Origin: Aegilops tauschii subsp. strangulata
Lineage: Eukaryota > Streptophyta > Magnoliopsida > Poales > Poaceae
Direction: 5' to 3'
Length of the DNA stretch: 64,000 bases
Assembly (NCBI RefSeq): GCF_002575655.3
Contig: NC_053040.3
Location: forward strand, 150,227,148-150,291,147
In this document: piece by piece, positions 34,211-45,457 of the stretch
Numbering within the stretch: position 1 is the stretch's first letter
Layout: each line of letters opens with the position of its first letter
Notes under the pieces: generated by a model
What the model was told of the DNA's origin: nothing
The model's input: only the letters and a program-made list of their open reading frames with translations
Databases searched by the model: none
Translations under genes and position numbers: made by a program

Positions 34211-35794
34211 TGGATATGTCTCCAACGTATCTATAATTTTTTATTGTTCCATGCTATATTATATTTTGTTTTGGACATTATTGGGCTTTATTATACACTT
34301 TTATATTATTTTTGGGACTAACCTATTAACCGGAGGCCCAGCCCAGAATTGCTGTTTTTTGCCTATTTCAGAGTTTTGCAGAAAAAGAATATCAAACGGA
34401 GTCCAAACGGAATGAAACCTTCGGGAACGTGATTTTCGGAACGAACGTGATCCAGAGGACTTGGACCCTACGTCAAGACATCAACTAGGTGGGCACGAGG
34501 TAGGGGGCGCGCCTACCCCCCCAGGGCGCGCCCTCCACCCTCGTGGGCCCCCTGTTGCTCCACCGACGTACTCCTTCCTCCTATATATACCTACGTACCC
34601 CCAAACAACCAGATACGGAGCCAAAAACCTAATTCCACCGCCGCAACCTTCTGTACCCGTGAGATCCCATCTTGGGGCCTGTTCCGGAGCTCCGCCGGAG
34701 GGGGCATCGATCATGGAGGGCTTCTACATCAACACCATAGCCTCTCCGATGATGTGTGAGTAGTTTACCTCAGACCTTCGGGTCCATAGTTATTAGCTAG
34801 ATGGCTTCTTCTCTCTTTTTGGATCTCAATACAATGTTCTCCCCCTCTCTCGTGGAGATCTATTCGATGTAATCTTCTTTTGCGGTGTGTTTGTTGAGAC
34901 CGATGAATTGTGGGTTTATGATCAAGTTTATCTATGAACAATATTTGAATCTTCTCTGAATTCTTTTATGTATAATTGGTTATCTTTGCAAGTCTCCTCG
35001 AATTATCTGTTTGGTTTGGCCTACTAGATTGATCTTTCTTGCAATGGGAGAATTGCTTAGCTTTGGGTTCAATCTTGCGGTGTACTTTCCCAGTGACAGT
35101 AGGGGCAGCAAGCCACGTATTGTATTGTTGCCATCGAAGATAACAAGATGGGGTTTATGTCATATTGCATGAGTTTATCCCTCTACATCATGTCATCTTG
35201 CTTAAAGCGTTACTCTGTTCTTATGAACTTAATACTCTAGATGCATGCTGGATAGCGGTCGATGTGTGGAGTAATAGTAGTAGATGCAGGCAGGAGTCGG
35301 TCTACTTGTCTCGGACGTGATGCATATATACATGATCATACCTAGATATTCTCATAACTATGCTCAATTCTGTCAATTGCTCAACAGTAATTTGTTCACC
35401 CATCGTAATATTTATGCTCATGAGAGAAGCCACTAGTGAAACCTATGGCCCCCGGGACTATTTTCCATCATATTAATTTCCCGACATCAAGCTATTTCTG
35501 ACGCCGTTTTTATTTTACTTTCTTTACTTTGCATCTTTATCATAAAAATACCAAAATATTATCTTATCAGATCTATCAGATCTCACTCTCGTAAGTGACC
35601 GTGTAGGGATTGACAACCCATTATCGCGTTGGTTGCGAGGATTTATTTGTTTGTGTAGGTGCGAGGGACTTGTGCGTGGCCTCCTACTGGATTGATACCT
35701 TGGTTCTCAAAAAATGAGGAAAATACTTACGCTACTTTGCTGCATCACCCTTTCCTCTTCAAGGGAAAACCAACGCAGTGCTCAAGAGGTAGCA
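34211..35794 (+). repeat. 3' LTR of non-autonomous element
   Basis: It has the same length as its partner and is nearly identical in the first 700 bp apart from scattered changes. It ends at the GCGCC duplication. Confidence 0.93.
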
Positions 35795-35799
35795 GCGCC

Positions 35800-36095
35800 A
35801 AAGCTTCTGGTGGCGTGGGCGGCGGCGACAGCTGCGTGGATCGCGGCACGCTTCGACTTCTAACCATGTTAGAAGGAGCTCCATTACGATCCAGCGGCTG
35901 CGCGCCATTTTCACCAGCACTTCGGCGGGCATGCTGAACTCCTTCATCCCGTGGACGACGAACAGGGCTCTTCCCACGGCGGTGCCCAGGGTCACCGGCG
36001 TGGTGACGCTGCTCGTCGCGCACACCATGGGAAGAGCGCGCAGTGGTCGCCGGCGTGGGCGTCTTGGAGGTCACTACGCCGCCCGGGGGTGGCAC
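35800..36095 (-). pseudogene. Tat gag, 5' fragment
   Basis: Minus-strand frame from 36095, rich in Arg/Pro, ending ...PPPTPPEALA at the insertion point of the plus-strand element 28293-35794. Comparing frames across that insertion shows this piece is in phase with the gag piece at 28292, so it is the original N-terminal part. A further upstream ATG at about 36347 opens a frame beginning MAPKKKTAMAIG that stops after about 40 codons. The true start is therefore uncertain. This part has no recognisable domain; gag N-termini in this lineage are poorly conserved. Confidence 0.6.
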
Positions 36096-36399
36096 AACGA
36101 CGCTCCTGGAGGGCCCCGTGCCGCCTGCGGGGGGTCCAGCTCCGTCTTTGGATCTGGCGACGTGCGGCCGGTCGTCTGGCGCGCGAACGACGCTGCTCGA
36201 CAGGCTCTGACTGCTAGGGCGATGCTACTGTTCGCGGACCGCGGCCCGGGTCCTGTCCACGACCGGCCCACTGCTCGCCCGCACTGGCACGGGCCGTTCG
36301 GCTCCCAACGAGCCGATCGCCATGGCCGTCTTCTTCTTGGGAGCCATGGCGACGAAGAACTGGTAGGCTAGCTACTAGACCAGATTCTCACAATTGCGC

Positions 36400-36417
36400 C
36401 CCCTACCTGGTGCGCCA
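36400..36417 (-). other. Tat Gypsy primer binding site
   Basis: On the minus strand the 5' LTR is followed by four bases and then TGGCGCACCAGGTAGGGG, with the leading TGG typical of a tRNA 3'-end complement. I do not name the tRNA. Confidence 0.65.
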
Positions 36418-36421
36418 AAGA

Positions 36422-37600
36422 TGTCGGTGTGGAACGACACCTATGGGATCACAAGAATCCCTACTACGGTTGCCGGGGCGCGGGGTTGTGAGAACGGCGG
36501 GATTAGTAACCAGCATGAGGATCGTTTACCCAGGTTCGGGCCGCGAGGATGCGTAAAACCCTAGTCCTGCTTTGGTGGGTGTATTTTAGAGAGTTCTTGA
36601 GCTCTCGAACTAGCTGTGGTGAGTGTGTGGTTCGAGAGAGTCGAATCCTTCTCCAGTATGCCATGGGCCTCCTTTTATAGTCGAAAGGGGCTGCCACAGT
36701 GGCACACAGGAGGTGGAAAGGTGCACAATGCTATGAGCTTATCGCTCGTATTACAGGACAAGACGCATTTAATGCGTAGCTTAGGTGTCCCCTTGCTTTA
36801 TCGCGGACAGGGGCGAGGCCCGTCCCGTCCGTCGCCGCTCCTCCTTGCTTCGACACGCGCCCTGGCTAGCGACGCATGTGGCGCCACGTAGGCAGGCAGG
36901 CAGCTGAGGTGGCGCGGTGGCGGAGCCTCCACGAAGATCTGCGTGCCGCCACGCAGGTGCTTGATGAGTTGGCCTGGGAGCTGCATGTTGCCACGCAGGT
37001 GCCCGCCCAACTGGTTGGGCTGGCAGCTGCATGTGAACGGTGGTGGAGACTTGGTTGGTGCGGGCCTAGTAGTGGCCCTGCTGGCGTCCATGGTGAGGGC
37101 CTTGCCCGGTGGCCCGGCAAGGGTCTTGTCATGGCGCGCTGTCGTCCCCGGCAAGGACCTTGCCGGGGGTCTGGTGGCCTTCCTCGGTAAGGATCCTGCC
37201 GAGGACTGTCGTCTTCTAATCGTCATCTGATCTTGAGTGTTCCTTGTCTTCACAAAGATCTGCATGCCACCATGGAGGTGCCTCCCGATCCCTGGCCCAA
37301 CGTGATGTTGGAGACCATGGGCTCAAGGGTCGCTCGCTCTGTTGGTGTGGGGCGAGCTGCCCCGGCAAGGGTCTTGCCGGGGCTGCTGAGGCTGCCCTGG
37401 CAAGGGTCATGCCGGGGGAACCTGCTTCATCCCTCTGCTCTTTGTGGTCTTGGCCTTGGCGTTGCTCTAGTTATCTTGGGCTTCAGTCTTACCTTGGCTC
37501 ACCTCCCCTGTTCTGCTTGGTGTGACCATGGGCGCGGCTCCGATTGCCCGTGCACAGGTAAAGGGGTACAAAAGTGCGCCCCTCCTTTTGTACACCGACA
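36422..37600 (-). repeat. Tat Gypsy 5' LTR
   Basis: This is a complete LTR; the partner is 9174-10352 with the same length. The minus-strand TATA is at 36671-36680. It contains several near-palindromes built on CCGGCAAGG/CCTTGCCGG. The two LTRs visibly differ at scattered bases, so the insertion is not recent. Confidence 0.93.
36671..36680 (-). promoter_or_regulatory. TATA box in Tat 5' LTR
   Basis: The minus strand reads CTATAAAAGGAGG, a strong TATA match. The same word occurs in the 3' LTR near 9423-9432. Confidence 0.6.
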
Positions 37601-37605
37601 TTCGA

Positions 37606-38251
37606 TCGTCGGTATCTCAATACCTAGTTCAATCTCGTTACCAGCAAGTCTCTTTAGTCGTTCCATAATACATAATAGCGCAACTAACTCATTAGTTACA
37701 ATGCTTGCAAGGCTTATAGTGATGTGCATTACCGAGTGGGCCCAGAGATACCTCTCCGACAATCGGAGTGACAAATCCTAATCTCGAAATACGCCAACCC
37801 AACAAGTACCTTTGGAGACACCTATAGAGCACCTTTATAATCACCCAGTTATGTTGTGACGTTTGGTAGCACACAATGTGTTCCTCCGGTAAACGGGAGT
37901 TGCATAATCTCATAGTCATAGGAACATGTATAAGTCATGAAGAAAGCAATAGCAGAATACTAAACGATCAAGTGCTAAGCTAACGGAATGGGGCAAGTCA
38001 GTCACATCATTCTCCTAATGATGTGATCCCTTAATCAAATGACAACTCATGTCTATGGATAGGAAACATAACCATTTTTGATTCAACGAGCTAGTCAAGT
38101 AGAGGCATACTAGTGACACTCTGTTTGTCTATGTATTCACACATGTATCAAGTTTCTGGTTAATACAATTCTAGCATGAATAATAAACATTTATCATGAA
38201 AATAAGGAAATAAATAATAACTTTATTATTGCCTCTAGGGCATTTCCTTCA
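37606..38251 (-). repeat. Copia 3' LTR, inner part
   Basis: This continues the LTR after the Gypsy insertion; 37601-37605 (TTCGA) is the second copy of the Gypsy target duplication. It ends at CATTTCCTTCA, next to the polypurine tract complement. Two bases (AT) are missing here relative to the other LTR, which reads CATATTTCCTTCA. Confidence 0.92.
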
Positions 38252-38266
38252 GTCTCCCACTTGCAC
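38252..38266 (-). other. Copia polypurine tract
   Basis: The minus strand reads GTGCAAGTGGGAGAC immediately before the 3' LTR start, the usual plus-strand primer position and composition for Angela-type elements. Confidence 0.75.
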
Positions 38267-38699
38267 TATAGTCAATAATCTAGTTCACATCGCCATGTGA
38301 TTTAACATCAATAGTTCACATCTTTATGTGGTTAACACCCATAGTTCACATCGATATGTGACCAACACCCAAATGGTTTACTAGATTCAGTAATCTAGTT
38401 CACATCGCTATGTGATTATCACCCAAAGAGTACTAAGGTGTGATCATGTTTTGCTTGTGAGATAATTTTAGTCAACTGGTCTGTCACATTCAGATCCGTA
38501 AGTATTTTGCAAATTTTTATGTCTACAATGCTCTGTATGGAGCTACTCTAGCTAATAGCTCCCACTTTCAATATGTATCTAGATCGAGACTTAGAGTCAT
38601 CCAGATTGGTGTCAAAGCTTGCATCGATGTAACTCTTTACGACAAACTCTTTATCACCTCCATAACCGAGAAATATTTCCTTATTCCACTAAGGATAAT

Positions 38700-39660
38700 T
38701 TTTGACCGCTGTCTAGTGATCTACTCCTAGATCACTATTGTACTCCCTTGCTAAACTCAGTGTAGGGTATACAATAGATATGGTACACAACATGTCATAC
38801 TTTATAGAACCTATGGCTGTGGCATAGGGAATGACTTTCATTCTCTTTCTATCTTCTGCCGTGGTCGGGCTTTGAGTCTTACTCAATTTCACACCTTGTA
38901 ACACAGGCAAGAACTCTTTCTTTGACTGTTCCATTTTGAACTACTTCAAAATCTTGTCAAGGTATGTACTCATTGAAAAAACTTATCGAGCGTCTTGATC
39001 TATCTCTATAGATCTTGATGCTCAATATGTAAGCAGCTTCACCGAGGTCTTTATTTGAAAAACTCCTTTCAAATACTCCTTTATGCTTTCCAGAAAATTC
39101 TACATTATTTCCGATCAACAATATGTCATTCACATATATTTATCAGAAATGCTGTAGTGCTCCCACTCACTTTCTTGTAAATACAGGCTTCACCGCAAGT
39201 CTGTATAAAACTATATGCTTTGATCAACTCATCAAAGCGTATATTCCAACTCCGAGATGCTTGCACCAGTCCATAGATGGATCGCTAGAGCTTGCACATT
39301 TTTTTAGCACCTTTAGGATCGACAAAACCTTCTGGTTGCATCATATACAATTCTCTTTTAAGAAATCCATTAAGGAATGTAGTTTTGACATCCATTTTCC
39401 AGATTTCATAAAATGTGGCAATTTGCTAACATGATTTGGACAGACTTAACCATTGCTACGAGTGAGAAAATCTCATCGTAGTCAACACCTTGGACTTTGT
39501 CAAAACCTTTTTCGACAATCTAGCTTTGTAGATAGCAACACTACTATCAGCGTCCGTCTTCCTCTTGAAGATCCATTTATTCTCTATTGCTTACCGATCA
39601 TCGGGCAAGTCAACCAAAGTCCACACTTTGTTCTCATACGTGGATCCCATCTCAGATTTC
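38700..39660 (-). pseudogene. Copia reverse transcriptase / RNase H remnant
   Basis: Minus-strand pieces in different frames read as Copia reverse transcriptase: a block like GVDYDEIFSLVAMVKS near 39490 and VKT-FLNG-type remains near 39370. The catalytic box appears as YVND at 39125-39136 instead of YVDD (one G-to-A change removes an active-site Asp). The piece 38713-38934 (VLQGVKLSKTQSPTTAEDRK, SLAREYNSDLGVDH) is the connection to RNase H. RNase H itself (38270-38700) is barely recognisable. Several frameshifts and stops make this clearly non-functional. Confidence 0.75.
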
Positions 39661-39666
39661 ATGGCC

Positions 39667-40176
39667 TCAAGCCATTTTTGCGGAATCTGGGCTCATCATC
39701 GCTTCCTCATAGTTCGTAGGTTCGTCATGGTCAAGTAACATGACCTCCAGAACAGGATTACCGTACCACTCTAGTGCGGATCTTACTCTGGTTGACCTAC
39801 GAGGTTCGGTATTAACTTGATCTGAAGTTTCATGATCATTATCATTAGCTTCCTCACTAATTGGTGTAGGTGTCACAGGAACCGGTCTCTGTGATGAACT
39901 AATTTCCAATAAGGGAGCAGGTACAGTTACCTCATCAAGTTCTACTTTCCTCCCACTCACTTCTTTCGAGAGAAACTCCTTCTCTAGAAAGGATCCATTC
40001 TTAGCAACAAATGTCTTGCCTTCGGATCTGTGATAGAAGGTGTACCCAACAGTCTCCTTTGGGTATCCTATGAAGACACATTTCTCTGATTTGGGTTTGA
40101 GCTTATCAGGATGAAACTTTTTCACATAAGCATCGCAACCCCAAACTTTAAGACAGTTCATATAGTGTCGTCTCAA
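39667..40176 (-). pseudogene. Copia integrase C-terminus and linker
   Basis: This 169-residue block starts in the integrase C-terminal domain (KVWGCDAYVKKFHPDKLKPK, VFIGYPKETVGYTFYH). It continues through a Ser/Pro-rich linker to RRSTRVRSALEWYGNP and the start of the reverse transcriptase region (EPTNYEEAMMSPDSAKMA). That is the normal Copia order integrase then reverse transcriptase. Its frame differs from that of the core block upstream, so at least one indel lies between 40176 and 40282. Confidence 0.85.
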
Positions 40177-40281
40177 CGGATTTAGATGGTGCCCTATTTA
40201 ACGTGAATGCAGCTGTCTCTAATGCATAACCCCAAAACGATAGTGGTAAATCAGTAAGAGACATCATAGATTGCACCATAT

Positions 40282-40902
40282 CTAATAAAGAACGGTTACG
40301 ATGTTCGGCACACCATTATGCTGTGGTGTTCCAGGTGGCGTGAGTTGCGAAACTATTCCGCATTGTTTCAAATGAAGACCAAACTCGTAACTCAAATATT
40401 CTCCTCCACGATCAAATCGTAGAAACTTTATTTTCTTGTTACGATGATTTTCCACTTCACTCTGACATTCCTTGAACTTTTCAAATGTCTCAGACTTATG
40501 TTTCATTAAGTAGATATACCCATATCTGCTCAAATCATCTGTGAAGGTCAGAAAATAACGATACCCGCCGCGAGCCTCAACACTCATCGGATCACATACA
40601 TCAGTATGTATTATTTCCAATAAGTCAGTTGCTCGCTCCATTGTTCCGGAGAACGGTGTTTTAGTCATCTTGCCCAAGAGGCATGGTTCGCAAGCATCAA
40701 GTGATTCGTAATCAAGTGATTCCAAAAGCCCGTCAGCACGGAGTTTCTTCATGCGCTTTACACCAATATGACCTAAACGACAGTGCCACAAATAAGTTGC
40801 ACTATCATTATTAACTTTGCATCTTTTGGCTTCAATATTATGAATATGTGTATCACTACGATCGAGATCCAACGAACCATTTTTCATTGGGTGTGTAACC
40901 AT
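40282..40902 (-). pseudogene. Copia integrase, N-terminal and core domains
   Basis: The 206-residue block contains the GAG-pre-integrase zinc site (HCRLGHIG ... CEPCLLGK, about residues 40-75). It continues into the integrase core with HTDVCDP (first catalytic Asp) and LRFDRGGEYLS (second Asp) and ends in PGTPQHNGV, just where the catalytic Glu would follow. Integrase joins the cDNA to host DNA. The reading frame is lost right after this motif (the next residues are not family-like), so the core is broken before its last catalytic residue. Upstream protease coding is not cleanly visible between 40910 and 41250. Confidence 0.85.
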
Positions 40903-41249
40903 ATAAGGTTTTATTCATGTAAACAGAACAACAATTATTCTCTAACTTAAATGAATAATTGTATTGCAATAAACATGATCAAATCATATTCATGCTCAAC
41001 GCAAACACCAAATAACACTTATTTAGGTTCAACACTAATCCCGAAAGTATAGTGAGTGTGCGATGATGATCATATCAATCTTGGAACCACTTCCAATACA
41101 CATCGTCATTTCATCCTTAACTAGTTTCTGTTCATTATGCAACTCTCGTTTCGAGTTACTACTCTTTAGCAACTGAACCAGTATCAAGTACCGAGGGGTT
41201 GCTATAAACACTAGTAAAGTACACATCAATAACATGTATATCAAATATA

Positions 41250-43304
41250 CTTTTGTTCACTTTGCCATCCTTCTTATCCGCCAATTATTTGGGGTAGTTC
41301 CGCTTCCAGTGACTAGTCCTTTTTGCAGTAGAAGCACTCAGTATCAGGCTTAGGTCCAAACTTGGGCTTCTTCACTTGAGCAGCAACTTGCTTGCCATTC
41401 TTCTTGAAGTTCCCCTTCTTTCCCTTTGCCCTTTTCTTGAAACTAGTGATCTTGTTAACCATCAACACTTGATGCTCTTTTCTTGATTTCTACCTTCGCC
41501 GATCTCAGCATCGCGAAGAGCTCGGGAATTACTTTTGTCATCCCTTGCATATTATAGTTCATCACGAAGTTCTATTAACATGGTGATAGTGACTGGAGAA
41601 CTTTGTCAATTACTATCTTATCTGGAAGATTAACTCCCACTTGATTCAAGTAATTGTAGTACTCAGACAATCTGAGCACATGCTCATTGGTTGAGCTATT
41701 CTCCTCCATCTTATTGGCAAAGTACTGTTAGAGGTCTCATACCTCTCGACATGGGCACGAGTATGAAATACCAATTTCAACTCTTGGAACATCTTATATG
41801 CTCTGTGGCATTCAAAACATTTTTGAAGTCCCGGTTCTAAGGTGTAAAGCATGGTGCACTAAACTATCAAGTAGTCATCATACCGAGCCATTGTCACAAC
41901 GTTCATAACGTCTGCATCTGCTCCTGCAATAGTTCTGTCACCTAGCGGTGCATCAAGGACATAATACTTCTGTGCAGCAATGAGGTTAATCCTCAGATCA
42001 CAGACCAAGTCCGCATCATTGCTACTAACATCTTTCAACTTAGTTTTCTCCAGGAACACATCAAAATAAAACAGGGGAGCTAAACGCGAGCTATTGATCT
42101 ACAACATAGATATGATAATACTACCAGGACTAAGTTCATGATAAATTTAAGTTCAGTTAATCATATTACTTAAGAACTCCCACTTAGATAGACATCTCTC
42201 TAATCATCTAAGTGATCACGTGATCCAAATCAACTAAACCATGTCCGATCGTCACGTGAGATGGAGTAGTTTCAATGGTGAACATCACTATGTTGATCAT
42301 ATCTACTATATGATTCACGCTCGACCTTTCGGTCTCAGTGTTCCGAGGCCATATATGCATATGTTAGGCTTGTCAAGTTTAACCTGAGTATTCCGCGTGT
42401 GCAACTGTTTTGCACCCGTTGTATTTGAACATAGAGCCTATCACACCCGATCATCACGTGGTGTCTCAGCACGAAGAACTTTCGCAACGGTGCATACTTA
42501 GGGAGAACACTTATACCTTGAAATTTAGTGAGAGATCATCTTATAATGCTACCGTCGATCTAAGCAAAATAAGATTCATAAAAGATAAACATCACATGCA
42601 ATCAATATAAGTGATATGATATGGCCATCATCATCTTGTGCTTGTGATCTCCATCTCTGAAGCACCATCATGATCACCATCGTCACCGGTGCGACACCTT
42701 GATCTCCATCGTAGCATCGTTGTCGTCTCGCCAACTATTGCTTCTACGACTATCGCTACCGCTTAGTGATAAAGTAAAGCATTACAGGGCAATTGCATTG
42801 CATACAATAAAGCGACAACCATATGGCTCCTGCCAGTTGCCGATAACTCGGTTACAAAACATGATCATCTCATACAATAAAATATAGCATCATGTCTTGA
42901 CCATATCACATCACAACATGCCCTGCAAAAACAAGTTAGACGTCCTCTACTTTGTTGTTGCAAGTTTTACGTGGCTGCTACGGGCTGAGCAAGAACCGTT
43001 CTTACCTACGCATCAAAACCACAACGATAGTTCGTCAAGTTAGTGTTGTTTTAACCTTCTCAAGGACCGGGCGTAGCCACACTCGGTTCAACTAAAGTTG
43101 GAGAAACTGACACCCGCCGGCCACCTGTGTGCAAAGCACGTCGGTAGAACCAGTCTCGCGTAAGCGTACGCGTAATGTCGATCCGGACCGCTTCATCCAA
43201 CAATACCGCCGAACCAAAGTATGACATGTTGGTAAGCAGTATGACTTGTATCGCCCACAACTCACTTGTGTTCTACTCGTGCATATAACATCTACGCATA
43301 AAAC
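41250..43304 (-). pseudogene. Copia leader and gag remnant
   Basis: The proximal part (about 42060-43304) is untranslated leader with no gene. From about 42059 down to 41250 short minus-strand blocks read as Copia gag, including DADLVCDLRINLIAAQKYY and a stretch ending in MARYDDYLIV, but they lie in different frames with stops between. A zinc-knuckle start, ECFYCKKD, is visible near 41340; the following H and C of the CCHC knuckle fall out of frame after a stop. Gag would build the particle; this one cannot be made intact. The frame breaks are small indels as well as stops. Confidence 0.65.
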
Positions 43305-43319
43305 CTGGCTCGGATGCCA
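43305..43319 (-). other. Copia primer binding site
   Basis: On the minus strand the LTR end is followed by one G and then TGGCATCCGAGCC. The usual site for this family, complementary to initiator methionine tRNA, is TGGTATCAGAGC, so there are two or three changes, probably decay. Confidence 0.75.
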
Positions 43320-43320
43320 C

Positions 43321-44985
43321 TGTTGGGGAACGTAGTAATTTGAAAAATTTCCTACGCACACGCAAGATCATGGTGATGCATAGCAACGAGAGGGGAGAGT
43401 GTAATCTACGTACCCTCGTAGACCGTAAGCGAAAGCGTTTATCAACGCGATTGATGTAGTCGTACGTCTTCATGATCCGACCGATCCAAGTACCGAACGC
43501 ACGGCACCTCCGAGTTCTGCACACGTTCGGCTCGATGACGTCCTCGCCTTCTTGATCCAGCAAGTCGGGCGAAGTAGTAGATGAGTTCCGGCGGCACGAC
43601 GGCGTGGTGACGGTGTTCGTGAAGAACAATTTCCGCAGGGCTTTGCCAAGCACTACAGAAACTATGACGGAGGATAAACTAGAGGGGACAGGGTTGCCAG
43701 CACACGGCTTGGTGTTTCTTGATGTGTCTTTGGTGCTAGCCCTGCCCCTCTATTTATATGTTGAGCCCTGGGGTCGAAACTTGGAGCAAAAGCCTCCTCA
43801 AAGTCGGTTTTGCCCGAAAGGCAAGAGTTCCACTCGGACTCCAGGACCAAATGCCACAATCCTTGGCGTCTGGCCCAGACGCCATGGGCCTCGGCGTCAG
43901 GCCCAGGGCCTGACGCCTGGGTCTCCGGCGTTTGGCCCCCTGGCCTCTGCAAAACTCCTTTTGCACCGACTTATAGCCCCGTGGGCCTGACCCCTTGGCC
44001 TAACCATATCATCCAATATATGAATCTTTACCTCCGGACCATTCCGGAGCTCCTCGTCATGTCCGTGATCTCATCCGGGACTCCAAACAACATTCGGTCA
44101 CCAACATACATAACTCATATAATACTATATCGTCAACGAACGTTAAGCGTGCGGACCCTACGGGTTCGAGAACTATGTAGACATGACCGAGACACTTCTC
44201 TGGTCAATAACCAATAGCGGAACCTGGATGCCCATATTGGCTCCTACATATTCTACGAAGATCTTTATAGGTCAAACCGCATAACAACATACGTTTGTTC
44301 CCTTTGTCATCGGTATGTTACTTGCCCGAGATTCGATCGTCAGTATCTCAATACCTAGTTCAGTCTCGTTACCAGCAAGTCTCTTTACTCGTTCGGTAAT
44401 ACATCATCCCGCAACTAACTCATTAGTTACAATGCTTGCAAGGCTTATAGTGATGTGCATTACCGAGTGGGCCCAGAGATACCTCTCCGACAATCGGAGT
44501 GACAAATCCTAATCTCGAAATACGCCAACCCAACAAGTACCTTTGGAGACACCTGTAGAGCACCTTTATAATCACCCAGTTACGTTGTGACGTTTGGTAG
44601 CACACAAAGTGTTCCTCCGGTAAATGGGAGTTGCATAATCTCATAGTCATAGGAACATGTATAAGTCACGAAGAAAGCAATAGAAGAATACTAAACGATC
44701 AAGTGATAAGCTAACGGAATGGGTCAAGTCAATCACATCATTCTCCTAATGATGTGACTCTGTTAACCAAATGACAACTCATGTCTATGAATAGGAAACA
44801 TAACCATCTTTGATTCAATGAGCTAGTCAAGTAGAGGCATACTAGTGACACTCTGTTTGTCTATGTATTCACACATGTATCAAGTTTCCGGTTAAGACAA
44901 TTCTAGCATGAATAATAAACAGTTATCATGAAAATAAGGAAATAAATAATAACTTTATTATTGCCTCTAGGGCATATTTCCTTCA
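43321..44985 (-). repeat. Copia 5' LTR, complete
   Basis: This 1,665-bp LTR is intact. On the minus strand a TATA box, CATATAAATA, lies at 43751-43760 and should drive the genomic RNA. Two adjacent hairpins (43867-43884 and 43893-43917) sit just downstream of the TATA in transcript-distal sequence. It is followed by the CTTCC duplication. Confidence 0.92.
43751..43760 (-). promoter_or_regulatory. TATA box in Copia 5' LTR
   Basis: The minus strand reads CATATAAATAGAGG, a canonical plant TATA context. The same word occurs in the other LTR near 8591-8600. Confidence 0.55.
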
Positions 44986-45457
44986 CTTCCTAACAAGCAA
45001 ATCACTGGCATTAGATCGACACGCAAAACAATACGAAGCATTATTCTCAGGAGGCACGGTGAACAGCTCGTGATGCCGCATGCCACAACATTCCAAGCTC
45101 AACTTTGCAATCAAACACAAGGCCTGGCATTACATAGACAATATTCAGAACAATCTCTTAAAAATCTTACATAAGTCAACATTCATGTGACTATGCATCT
45201 CAGCAGAGTAAATATTTACTTCTGAACTGAAGACAAGAATAGGAAAAAACGATCGACGTTGCTCACAGCAAAGGGCGTCCCACTTAAAAATATCAAATGC
45301 ATGTCTTCTGGCTAACATCAATGAGCAAAAATTGACAAGGTTTTCCAATTCCAATATATTAAACTAATGTCAACTTTGACAAGCTTTTCCCATTCAAAAT
45401 ATGTAATGCCTATGATTGTGGAACGGGCAGGGTTTGTCATCAGTTTGTCATCTGATA

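Larger units (their letters stand above)
28293..35794 (+). mobile_element. Non-autonomous Athila-type LTR element (plus strand)
   Basis: LTRs are 28293-29876 and 34211-35794, both 1,584 bp. The first starts TGATACGTCTCC; the second start is altered (TGGATATGTCTCC). Both end AAGAGGTAGCA. The duplication GCGCC is exact (28288-28292, 35795-35799) and lies within Tat gag. The primer site TGGCACCGTTGCCGGGGA is at 29888-29905 and the polypurine tract AAGCTTGGGGATGC at 34197-34210. The 4.3-kb interior encodes one damaged open frame of unknown function and no protease, reverse transcriptase or integrase. It must have depended on another element for movement. Confidence 0.93.
9174..37600 (-). mobile_element. 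Tat-lineage Gypsy retrotransposon, with two nested inserts
   Basis: LTRs are 36422-37600 (5') and 9174-10352 (3'), both 1,179 bp, starting TGTCGGTGTGGAACGACACC on the + strand and ending ACACCGACA. The target duplication TTCGA is exact (9169-9173, 37601-37605) and lies in the Copia 3' LTR. Without its two inserts the element is about 11.35 kb. Minus-strand order is primer site (36400-36417), gag, protease, reverse transcriptase, degenerate RNase H, second intact-looking RNase H, integrase, then a long non-pol region with a gene on the opposite strand. The second RNase H and the opposite-strand gene are hallmarks of the Tat lineage as I know it. The polyprotein is in one frame but has three TAG stops. 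Confidence 0.92.
8162..44985 (-). mobile_element. Angela/WIS-type Copia retrotransposon, with nested inserts
   Basis: LTRs lie at 43321-44985 (5' LTR on the minus strand) and 8162-9173 plus 37606-38251 (3' LTR, split by insertion). Read on the minus strand they start TGAAGGAAATATGCCC and end CCCCAACA; the split copy ends CCCCAATA. CTTCC flanks both sides (8157-8161, 44986-44990). Removing the nested Gypsy leaves about 8.39 kb, normal for this family. The primer binding site is at 43305-43319 and the polypurine tract at 38252-38266. Gag, integrase and reverse transcriptase are recognisable but frame-broken, and the catalytic YVDD reads YVND, so the copy is dead. The family name rests on my recollection of the LTR sequence. 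Confidence 0.92.
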
